DNA of 10,061 nt from Clostridia bacterium (GTDB lineage Bacteria > Bacillota > Clostridia > Oscillospirales > CAG-382), in contig JAGBCG010000102.1 in assembly GCA_017938055.1 (NCBI GenBank), forward strand, positions 1 through 10,061, given 5' to 3'. The first letter of the stretch is position 1, and each line of letters begins with the position of its first letter. Shown one piece after another: positions 1 through 5,692 of the stretch. The notes beneath the pieces were generated by a model. It did not search any database. It was given only the letters and a program-made list of their open reading frames with translations, and was not told where the DNA came from. Both the position numbers and the translations under genes were made by a program.

Positions 1-132
1 GGAATCCGTGATTATTACTGCTCTGCACACCTGTTTTACCTGCTTTATAAGCTTTCCCGCTTCATCAAGCAGCCCTTGTCCTATATAAATGTCGTAGTTT
101 CCCGAAGCTTTTACACTCACTTTTATTGACAT
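1..132 (-). CDS. aroB: 3-dehydroquinate synthase, N-terminal fragment (runs off window)
   Basis: AroB converts DAHP to 3-dehydroquinate, the second step of the shikimate pathway, in the cytosol with NAD and a divalent metal. Only the first 44 codons are present; the gene continues past base 1. The fragment starts MSIKVSVKASG, then shows YDIYIGQGLLDEAG followed by a basic helix and the strand RAVIITDS. This matches the AroB N-terminus (a Y.I.IG.GLL motif, then a hydrophobic strand ending in TD). The NAD and metal sites lie outside the window. The ATG lies 16 bases after the tyrA stop, and a purine-rich AGAGGAAG overlapping that stop serves as ribosome binding site. The gene is therefore almost certainly co-transcribed with tyrA. 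The family call rests on a short stretch but fits the aromatic context. Confidence 0.82.
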   Translation of the reverse strand, partial: MSIKVSVKASGNYDIYIGQGLLDEAGKLIKQVKQVCRAVIITDS

Positions 133-148
133 TTTCCTTACTTCCTCT

Positions 149-997
149 TTATTTCTTTTTGTTTTCTACAGCCGTCCATGCCGCAATTCTTTTTTGTTTA
201 CCGTCACTGAGCAACTCCAAAAGTGCTTTTCTGTCAGACTGTGATATTGCATTATGATACTGTTTAAGATTTTCCATAAGCTCCTCAAGCTCTGTAAGAA
301 GATATTCTTTATTTTGCAAAAACAACTCTGACCACATATTTTCATTTAGGTATGCAACTCTTGTCATATCCTTGAAGCTTCCGGCGGAAAATCCAAGATT
401 CTGCATTGATGTGGGGCTTTTTACATATGCACTGGATGCGATATGTGCAAGCTGTGAGGTATAGGCAATAATCTTATCATGCTCTTTTGCTGTGGTCACC
501 GTTATTCTGTGGAAGCCGAGAGATATAAAAAACATCTTTGCGTAATCAAGTGTCTTTCTGTCTAAATCCTCATCCGGCACAAGTATCATAAATGCACCAT
601 CAAACAAGCTGTCTGTGGAATAGTCATATCCCGACTTTTCAATACCTGCCATTGGGTGACCACCGATAAATGTAAATTTCTTTTCTCTTGCAATGGGGAA
701 CAGTTTATCGCACACCTTTGTCTTTGTTCCACCACAGTCAATTACTATTGTTTCCTGAAGAAAATTAGCATGTTTCTGGACAAATTCTATTATATCATCA
801 GGATAAAGTGCCACAATCACTATGTCACATTTTTCATTTTCAAGGTCAAGCTCTCCGTCTATTGTCCCATCAAGCATTGCGTTTTCCATAACTTCTCTTG
901 ACTTATCTATTCCCATTACAGCAAAATCCGTATGCTTTTTTACCGTTTTTGCCATTGACGCACCAATAAGTCCAAGTCCAACTATTCCTACTGTCAT
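149..997 (-). CDS. tyrA: Prephenate dehydrogenase (TyrA), no ACT domain
   Basis: Oxidatively decarboxylates prephenate to 4-hydroxyphenylpyruvate, the committed step to tyrosine. The 282-residue protein opens with a Rossmann fold whose dinucleotide-binding GLGLIG lies at residues 7-12. The family signature GGHPMAGIEKSG spans about 112-123, and SQLAHI (about 181-186) supplies the conserved catalytic-region His185. AGSFKDMTRVA follows at about 205-215, a segment conserved in the helical dimerisation domain. The protein ends soon after this domain, so the C-terminal ACT domain found in many Firmicute TyrA proteins (about 360-370 residues) is absent; feedback by tyrosine through that domain is not expected. 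The ATG at 997 has GGAG at 1008-1011 about ten bases upstream. The gene lies behind an aromatic leader-peptide attenuator and directly precedes aroB. Confidence 0.93.
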   Translation of the reverse strand: MTVGIVGLGLIGASMAKTVKKHTDFAVMGIDKSREVMENAMLDGTIDGELDLENEKCDIVIVALYPDDIIEFVQKHANFLQETIVIDCGGTKTKVCDKLFPIAREKKFTFIGGHPMAGIEKSGYDYSTDSLFDGAFMILVPDEDLDRKTLDYAKMFFISLGFHRITVTTAKEHDKIIAYTSQLAHIASSAYVKSPTSMQNLGFSAGSFKDMTRVAYLNENMWSELFLQNKEYLLTELEELMENLKQYHNAISQSDRKALLELLSDGKQKRIAAWTAVENKKK

Positions 998-1035
998 ATT
1001 ATAGCACTCCTGTCAATCTTTTTCAACATTTTTAA

Positions 1036-1067
1036 TAAAAAAACCGCAGCGTTCTATTCACTGCGGT
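1036..1067 (-). terminator. Attenuator terminator upstream of tyrA
   Basis: On the minus strand a 7-bp perfect stem, ACCGCAG (1067-1061) with CTGCGGT (1049-1043), closes an 11-base loop and is followed by a run of T (1042-1037). This is a normal Rho-independent terminator. It lies about 15 bases after the stop codon of an aromatic leader ORF and some 40 bases before the tyrA start, so it would cut transcription before tyrA. The bases ACC of its 5' arm are shared with a competing helix, which makes it a conditional rather than constitutive terminator. Confidence 0.85.
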
Positions 1068-1117
1068 CTTTCATTTACACATCAAACTTTATGTTTAAAG
1101 GGCAACAACGAAAGACC
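1065..1117 (-). promoter_or_regulatory. Predicted antiterminator helix of tyrA leader
   Basis: Inside the leader ORF the minus-strand segment GGTCTTTCGTT (1117-1107) can pair with AATGAAAGACC (1075-1065). The helix has 11 base pairs, ten Watson-Crick and one G-T. The second arm includes the first three bases (ACC, 1067-1065) of the terminator's 5' arm, so the two structures exclude each other. The first arm begins about 10 bases after the last codon of the Tyr/Phe cluster. A ribosome stalled on the Tyr codons would leave this arm free, whereas a ribosome reaching the stop codon at 1082-1084 would hinder the helix. A weak 5-bp hairpin (AACAA 1122-1118 with TTGTT 1108-1104) would place the first arm in its loop. 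Pairing was found by eye and no energy was computed. Confidence 0.75.
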
Positions 1118-1180
1118 TTGTTCTAAAAAAACAAAGCCATAATAAAACTGATTGTAAACATTTACAATTAATTTCTTCAT
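1082..1180 (-). CDS. Tyr/Phe-rich leader peptide (32 aa) of the tyrA-aroB attenuator
   Basis: This short ORF starts with ATG at 1180, preceded by GGGGAG (1194-1189) at 8-base spacing, one of the strongest ribosome binding sites in the window. It begins MKKLIVNV, runs through YNQFYYGFVF (residues 9-18, six aromatics in ten), and ends FKHKV before TGA. It carries three Tyr and four Phe codons and no Trp. It sits about 26 bases after the predicted transcription start and is followed by mutually exclusive antiterminator and terminator helices. The peptide probably has no function of its own; its translation would measure charged tRNA-Tyr and perhaps tRNA-Phe and set read-through into tyrA-aroB. 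It is too short for usual gene callers and is likely unannotated. Confidence 0.85.
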   Translation of the reverse strand: MKKLIVNVYNQFYYGFVFLEQGLSLLPFKHKV

Positions 1181-1212
1181 TGTAGTTTCTCCCCAAAATT
1201 TAACATGGCGTA

Positions 1213-1241
1213 ATTATACTACTTTTAAATAATCATGTCAA
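1213..1241 (-). promoter_or_regulatory. Consensus sigma-A promoter of the leader-tyrA-aroB operon
   Basis: On the minus strand TTGACA (1241-1236) and TATAAT (1218-1213) are both perfect consensus and separated by exactly 17 bases. Initiation is expected near 1206, giving a leader of about 26 bases before the leader-peptide ATG. A promoter this strong without an evident operator fits control after initiation, by attenuation. The remaining gap up to the end of the upstream gene (1242-1317) shows only a weak 5-bp hairpin (1268-1283) with no T-tract, so there is no clear terminator for the upstream gene. Confidence 0.9.
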
Positions 1242-1317
1242 GAATATATACAAAAATTCATATTTTCTTTACTACGATAAAGCATTTCGCTGTTAAGTTT
1301 ACATTTTGTCAACAATT

Positions 1318-3222
1318 TCATTCTGCGTTTGTAGTGCTTCTGTAATATGACACTCTCATATATTCATTATAAATACTTGCAAGGTCAGCCGGCATTGTGC
1401 CAAGTGTATAGTAGTTCCCGTCCTTATCATAAGCACCCACAAGGTTGAAAGCAGGCAAGCTCTGGCGGACATTTCTTGTATATCTCATAAAGCTGTCGCC
1501 TCTTATTCCAAGCTTGTCAAACAGCACACTCATAAGCATACACGGACTTGTTACAGGTCCTTGTCCCGAAAAGTCATCTTTAAGAATCTGCTTTGCCTTA
1601 TCATTGGCAATCATCACATATTCTGTCCCGTAGTAGTTGCGAAAACCCTCCTCTGTGGACACGTCAAGGTTTACACCAAGTGCGTTATATACGCTATTTC
1701 CGTCACCAAGCCACGGCTTATGGTCACCGAACAACACTACAACACAAGGCTCTGTGCTTTGCTTTATCTGATTTACAAACCAGTCTATCTGCCAGCCGGT
1801 ATCCTTTAATGAACCCAGGTAGTTATCAATTATATAATTATCCGCCTGAGAAATATTTTCGTTATAGTAGTTTGTACCGTCGCCCCATTCCCTTTCCTGT
1901 GCACTGTATGGCCCATGTCCCTGATAGGTTACATGAAATGCAAAATACGGCTTATCACTTTTTGAAATTGCTTGTTCGTAGCTCTTATAGAATTCAGGAA
2001 AAGCAATGCTGTCAAGTCGCATATTATCCCCATACTTTTCATAGAAGTAGTTTTCGCTGAAAAGGTAATCCTCAAAGCCCAGATACTTATTAATGTTCTT
2101 TCTGTTATAGAACCAATCCTGTGATGGATGGCTTCCTGTTGTATAGTATCCCATGCGATTAAACGAGCGAACATAGCTGTTTACATCCGTTCTGTAATTA
2201 TCAAGGTCGGCATATCCTGTGAGGAAAGCACGCTCGGAGTCAACTGTTCCTCCTGCAAAAATATTCGTTATAAGTGTTCCGGAATAGTTTTCCTCACGAA
2301 GTTTTCTGTACACACTATAAACGTCCGGGTTTATACCCTCAACACCTATATTCTCAAGGTCACAATATGCTTCAAGCATTATTGCAATAACATTCACCTT
2401 TTTTTCGTCCTCAATATATTCCTGCTCATATCTGCTCAGAATCAGCTCCGCTTCCTCTTGACTGTAATTTGCGGGAGGCTGACCGAAAGATTCGGATATA
2501 CTGTGAATAAAGGGATAAATAAAGCCTTTTGACACATACACCTGTGTTGACGACCATCTGTTTATATGCTCAAAATTTTGAGTCTTGATGTCATATATTT
2601 CTGTGTCAAAATACACGTCTTTAAGCAGAAAAATGCTCATAACCGGCAATGCCAGAAATGCTAGCCTTGCAAATATATTAAGTCTTGCCGCACAGAAAAT
2701 TGCCAGAAACAGCGTCATCACAACGCATATTACAATACACAAAAACAGTTTTCTTGAGGGAGTATAGTCATACCCCTCCTTTGAGATACTTGCGGCTTCT
2801 TTCATAAGGAGAATATCCGAAAACATCAGCGGGTCATCCCGAAAACGCAAAAGATAAAAATTTGCCGCCGTAAAACCTATTACAAAAAAGCTGTCAAGAG
2901 CAAAAGCAAGCCAGGCTCTTGAAGTAATTGCGTAAAACAGCATCATTAACAAAACAGGCGGCAAAAGGTTCAAGGCAAGAATATAGCCGTTGCCAAGAAA
3001 TCCTGTAAAAATTCCCTTTGAATAAGCTTCCCCATAGGAAAGGCTCAGTGACAGAAAACCAAGTGCCACTGCAAATGTCAGCATCAGCAAGCTATGAAAA
3101 ACCACATAAATGATTTTCTTATACAATGACAATGCCTTAAAATCTTTTCCAAACAGCCAGAACCGGCGTATTTTTTTAAAAGGATATGCTATTTTCCTGA
3201 AAAGTTGTTTGATTTGTGTCAA
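1318..3222 (-). CDS. LtaS-family (lipoteichoic acid synthase-like) membrane sulfatase-fold protein
   Basis: Family members transfer glycerol-phosphate from phosphatidylglycerol to build polyglycerol-phosphate (lipoteichoic acid) on the outer face of the membrane. The 634-residue protein has about five membrane segments (roughly 36-60, 80-100, 103-125, 158-178, 183-202). An extracellular alkaline-phosphatase/sulfatase domain follows from about 275. The expected active-site residues are visible: Glu284 in MLEAY, the nucleophile Thr326 in GGTVDSE (the T-x-D-x-E pattern of LtaS), His436 in GHGPY, and Asp500-His501 in FGDHKPW. The start is TTG, chosen because the next Met (residue 47) lies inside the first membrane segment and AAGGACGG sits 8 bases upstream. 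The polymer actually made cannot be told from sequence; related enzymes act as LTA primases or on other phospho-head groups. It lies downstream of mreB and the kinase gene. Confidence 0.85.
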   Translation of the reverse strand: MTQIKQLFRKIAYPFKKIRRFWLFGKDFKALSLYKKIIYVVFHSLLMLTFAVALGFLSLSLSYGEAYSKGIFTGFLGNGYILALNLLPPVLLMMLFYAITSRAWLAFALDSFFVIGFTAANFYLLRFRDDPLMFSDILLMKEAASISKEGYDYTPSRKLFLCIVICVVMTLFLAIFCAARLNIFARLAFLALPVMSIFLLKDVYFDTEIYDIKTQNFEHINRWSSTQVYVSKGFIYPFIHSISESFGQPPANYSQEEAELILSRYEQEYIEDEKKVNVIAIMLEAYCDLENIGVEGINPDVYSVYRKLREENYSGTLITNIFAGGTVDSERAFLTGYADLDNYRTDVNSYVRSFNRMGYYTTGSHPSQDWFYNRKNINKYLGFEDYLFSENYFYEKYGDNMRLDSIAFPEFYKSYEQAISKSDKPYFAFHVTYQGHGPYSAQEREWGDGTNYYNENISQADNYIIDNYLGSLKDTGWQIDWFVNQIKQSTEPCVVVLFGDHKPWLGDGNSVYNALGVNLDVSTEEGFRNYYGTEYVMIANDKAKQILKDDFSGQGPVTSPCMLMSVLFDKLGIRGDSFMRYTRNVRQSLPAFNLVGAYDKDGNYYTLGTMPADLASIYNEYMRVSYYRSTTNAE

Positions 3223-3230
3223 TTTAAATA

Positions 3231-3238
3231 CCGTCCTT
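3231..3238 (-). promoter_or_regulatory. Ribosome binding site for the TTG-started LtaS-like gene
   Basis: AAGGACGG on the minus strand, 8 bases before the TTG at 3222, decides the start codon. It departs from the ideal AAGGAGG by one base. No ATG in frame would leave the first membrane segment intact. Confidence 0.6.
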
Positions 3239-3286
3239 CAGTTTTACAATTATCCATGATAGTTTTGTCGCTTCTTATATAGCAAT

Positions 3287-3321
3287 ATACGGTGCGACAT
3301 GAAAAACGCACCGTATTTTTT
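3287..3321 (+). terminator. Strong hairpin between nahK-like and ltaS-like genes, T-tract on the plus strand
   Basis: A perfect 10-bp stem, ATACGGTGCG (3287-3296) with CGCACCGTAT (3307-3316), encloses a 10-base loop. The T-run (3316-3321) follows in the plus direction. Both flanking genes are on the minus strand, where the hairpin is preceded by the A-run and followed by mixed sequence. As an intrinsic terminator it therefore works best against plus-strand (antisense) transcription. For the minus-strand mRNA it would act mainly as a 3'-end or processing structure after the kinase gene, with weaker termination. Confidence 0.6.
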
Positions 3322-3333
3322 ATTATATGTACT

Positions 3334-4416
3334 TTATCTAAAATACTTTGAAACTATACCTTCCATTGCCTGTGTTTTTTCTTCCATATCCGCTACAAGC
3401 TTAAACTGTGTTCTTGCACGGTCAAGGTTATGCTCAGGTCTGTGAATCTTATAGTATGTATCACCTTTCAGGTAGTCTTCAAGAAAACGTACTCCACATT
3501 CAAATGTGAGTATTTTACAGCTGTTAACAAGATTATCTATTTCGCCTTTTGTCATGCAGGACTTCATCTGTGCGGCAAATCCCTTTGTAAAAGCGTCAAA
3601 CATATCAAGATCAAACCAGATTTTATCAAGATCTTTCTCATCCTCAGGACCGGTTGACGCACCGAATCTCATGGCATCTCCAAAGTCATACAGAATTGAG
3701 CCGGGCATTACTGTATCAAGGTCTATAACACAAAGTCCCTTGCCTGTTGTTTCGTCAAACAGAATATTATTCAGCTTTGTGTCATTATGTGTAACTCTCA
3801 AAGGAAGGCTTCCGTCTGCAAGACCGTTATTGAGAATATCGCAAAGATATTCATGTGCAACAACAAAGTCGATTTCGTTTTGAGCAGATGCTTTTCTTGC
3901 GACTGCATCCTTTTCAACAACATCAAGGAATCTGTTAAAGTAATTTCTTGTATCGTGGAATTTCGGAATTGCAACATTAAGTGTATGTGCCGGATAATCT
4001 GAAAGAAGCTTATAGAATTTACCCAGTGTTTCTGCCGCATCTGTCATTTGTGCAAAGGTTGCCTTTTCAACAGAATAAGCTTTGTCTATGTAAGTATACA
4101 TTCTGAAAAGGCTTCCGCTTTCTGTAAGATAGTATGGCTTTCCGTCCTTTGCTCTTTCAAAAACAAGAGTTTTTCTGTAGGGGTCTTCTCCCTGTTCTGT
4201 CATCTTTTTTGCAATGTATTCTGTTACGTTTACAATGTTTTCCATAACGCCTGTTCCGTTCTTGAAAACATCCGTATTAAGACGCTGAAGTACCATTTTT
4301 ACGCCATTTTTCTTAACAATGAAGGTGTCATTTATGTGGCCGTTTCCAAAATGTCCCACTTCTATTTCATCAATATCAAAGTTTGTTATTACCGCCGCCA
4401 GATCCTTTGCGTTCAT
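3334..4416 (-). CDS. nahK: N-acetylhexosamine 1-kinase-like phosphotransferase (NahK homologue)
   Basis: A 360-residue kinase of the aminoglycoside/choline phosphotransferase fold. It closely resembles, as recalled rather than aligned by software, the bifidobacterial NahK, which phosphorylates GlcNAc or GalNAc at C1 using ATP. Shared features are GHINDTF (26-32, glycine loop), VLQRLNT (42-48), HDT (154-156), the catalytic-loop LRVTHNDTKLNNIL (206-219, Asp212), IDLDTVMPGS (231-240, metal-binding Asp232/Asp234), RFGAST with EDEKDL (250-263), and the C-terminal EHNLDRARTQ. The length equals NahK. The ATG has GGAGG (4430-4426) at 9 bases, right after the mreB stop, so translation is probably coupled to mreB. 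In bifidobacteria NahK works with lacto-N-biose phosphorylase and UDP-sugar enzymes; none is seen here. The substrate is therefore inferred, and amino-sugar salvage for the wall is one possibility. Confidence 0.75.
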   Translation of the reverse strand: MNAKDLAAVITNFDIDEIEVGHFGNGHINDTFIVKKNGVKMVLQRLNTDVFKNGTGVMENIVNVTEYIAKKMTEQGEDPYRKTLVFERAKDGKPYYLTESGSLFRMYTYIDKAYSVEKATFAQMTDAAETLGKFYKLLSDYPAHTLNVAIPKFHDTRNYFNRFLDVVEKDAVARKASAQNEIDFVVAHEYLCDILNNGLADGSLPLRVTHNDTKLNNILFDETTGKGLCVIDLDTVMPGSILYDFGDAMRFGASTGPEDEKDLDKIWFDLDMFDAFTKGFAAQMKSCMTKGEIDNLVNSCKILTFECGVRFLEDYLKGDTYYKIHRPEHNLDRARTQFKLVADMEEKTQAMEGIVSKYFR

Positions 4417-4434
4417 AGTATTTATCCTCCAAAA

Positions 4435-5457
4435 TTATAATCTTTGCTGTCGCATTCTTGAAATATTTATTATTCCCTCAGGCAACACCTGAATATTATC
4501 AAGGCTTCGTCCCGTACCTATTGCAACACAGGTAGATGGATTATCTGCAACATATGTATGAATTCCCGTGGCATTCTCTATTGCCTTGTCAAGTCCGTAA
4601 AGCAAGCTTCCTGATCCCGTCATTACTATTCCGCTTGCAGATATATCTGCCACAAGCTCAGGAGGTGTTCTTTCTATTACGTGCCTTACCGCCGTCACTA
4701 TCGCCTTTACTACAGGTTCTATAGCTTCTCTTATTTCACCTGAGCTTATCGACACCATCTTAGGAAGTCCCTCAGTAAGACATCTTCCCTTTACGTCAAC
4801 AATATATTCCTTATCCATCTCAAGTGCCGAGCCTACACTCTTTTTAATGTCCTCAGCCGTAACCTCACCTATGAGCACATTATACTTATGGCGTATGTAC
4901 TTTATTATCGCCTGGTCCATTTTACTTCCCGCCATCTTTACAGAATCGCCCGAAACTATGCTTCCGTATGAAATAACCGCAATATCGCTCGTTCCGCCGC
5001 CGACATCCACAACCATTCTTCCTGTAGGCTTTGAAACATCTATTCCCGCACCTATTGCCGCCGCAAGAGGCTCTTCTATAAAATACGTCTTTTTTGCTCC
5101 TGCTGCTATTGTAGCATCACAAACAGCTCTTTCCTCAACCTCTGTTATTCCGCTTGGTACGCACACCATAACTCTCGGCTTGAAAAAGCCTGTTCCTGCC
5201 GCACGTCTTATAAAATATTTCAGCATATGCATTGTGACGTCATACTGTGAAATAACTCCGTCCTCAAGAGGCTTGACAGCAAGAATATTACCTGGTGCTC
5301 TTCCAAGAAGAAGCTGTGCTTCTTTTCCTACTTTCAGCACCTTTCCCGTTTCCTTATCTACGGCAACAACTGACGGTTCTTCAATTATTACGCCTTTATC
5401 CTTCACGTACACAAGCACATTGGATGTACCAAGGTCTATCGCAATATCTTTGTTCAT
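4435..5457 (-). CDS. mreB: Rod-shape-determining actin homologue MreB/Mbl
   Basis: MreB forms membrane-bound filaments that guide the elongation machinery for lateral cell-wall synthesis. The 340 residues match the family's length and carry the actin-ATPase motifs in order: DLGTSN (phosphate 1, 8-13), VPSGITEVEERAV (100-112), IEEPLAAAIGAG (127-138, connect 1 with the catalytic-region Glu), DVGGGTSD (phosphate 2, 151-158), and GIVMTGSGSLL near 290-300 (adenosine site). The start ATG has GGAG 8 bases upstream. It is the first gene of a minus-strand operon with its own promoter and is followed 18 bases later by the NahK-like kinase. The usual partners mreC and mreD are not adjacent, so this may be a second, stand-alone MreB/Mbl-type paralogue; the sequence alone does not separate MreB from Mbl or MreBH. 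Confidence 0.92.
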   Translation of the reverse strand: MNKDIAIDLGTSNVLVYVKDKGVIIEEPSVVAVDKETGKVLKVGKEAQLLLGRAPGNILAVKPLEDGVISQYDVTMHMLKYFIRRAAGTGFFKPRVMVCVPSGITEVEERAVCDATIAAGAKKTYFIEEPLAAAIGAGIDVSKPTGRMVVDVGGGTSDIAVISYGSIVSGDSVKMAGSKMDQAIIKYIRHKYNVLIGEVTAEDIKKSVGSALEMDKEYIVDVKGRCLTEGLPKMVSISSGEIREAIEPVVKAIVTAVRHVIERTPPELVADISASGIVMTGSGSLLYGLDKAIENATGIHTYVADNPSTCVAIGTGRSLDNIQVLPEGIINISRMRQQRL

Positions 5458-5500
5458 CTGAATACTCCTGATTTTAATATTTACACAACTTTACCACAGT

Positions 5501-5529
5501 ATTATACAACAAAAAAAACACAATTACAA
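5501..5529 (-). promoter_or_regulatory. Promoter of the mreB operon
   Basis: On the minus strand a TTGTAA -35 (5529-5524, 4 of 6 consensus) is separated by exactly 17 bases from a perfect TATAAT -10 (5506-5501). The spacer contains a run of eight T. Initiation near 5494 would leave about 36 bases before the mreB ATG. Several A-tracts upstream (5539-5544, 5549-5554, 5562-5566) could bend the DNA or contact RNA polymerase. Confidence 0.75.
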
Positions 5530-5590
5530 GTTATTTTTAAAAAATCACAAAAAATTAACGGAAAAATCAGTTTATTTCCAATAAATTTAT

Positions 5591-5619
5591 TTGACTTAAT
5601 GAGTGATATGTGATATAAT
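5591..5619 (+). promoter_or_regulatory. Promoter of the murI operon
   Basis: TTGACT (5591-5596, 5 of 6 consensus), a 17-base spacer, then a perfect TATAAT (5614-5619). Initiation near 5626 gives an untranslated leader of roughly 65 bases before murI. It faces away from the mreB promoter; the two -35 boxes are about 60 bases apart. A 12-bp perfect palindrome, AATAAATTTATT (5580-5591), touches the -35 box. Confidence 0.85.
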
Positions 5620-5679
5620 GTTTGAGTAATGTGTAATATGTGTTATTATGTGTATTTTTACATACCACAAATTCTTTTT

Positions 5680-5685
5680 GAAGGG
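5680..5685 (+). promoter_or_regulatory. Ribosome binding site setting the murI start
   Basis: GAAGGG lies 7 bases before the ATG at 5693. The upstream in-frame ATG at 5648 has no such site and would add 15 residues (MCIFTYHKFF and on) ahead of the conserved glutamate racemase N-terminus, so 5693 is the better start. Confidence 0.7.
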
Positions 5686-5692
5686 TACGTTT

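Noticed and set aside
1177..1206. Nine-codon ORF starting ATG at 1206 and overlapping the leader-peptide start
   Set aside because: It begins at about the predicted transcription start with no ribosome binding site and contains the Shine-Dalgarno of the true leader ORF; probably chance.
1036..1212. T-box riboswitch upstream of tyrA
   Set aside because: The conserved T-box sequence (AGGGTGGNACCGCG type) and specifier stem are absent; the ACCGC in the terminator stem is only a superficial likeness, and the aromatic leader ORF explains the region better.
4847..5461. 204-codon open frame on the plus strand antisense to mreB
   Set aside because: mreB on the other strand has all actin motifs; the antisense frame has Thr/Ser/Pro-rich composition typical of a shadow, no ribosome binding site and no recognisable domain.
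5648..5692. Longer murI start at ATG 5648
   Set aside because: No ribosome binding site, and it would add 15 residues not found in the family; ATG 5693 has GAAGGG at 7 bases and starts right before the conserved motif.
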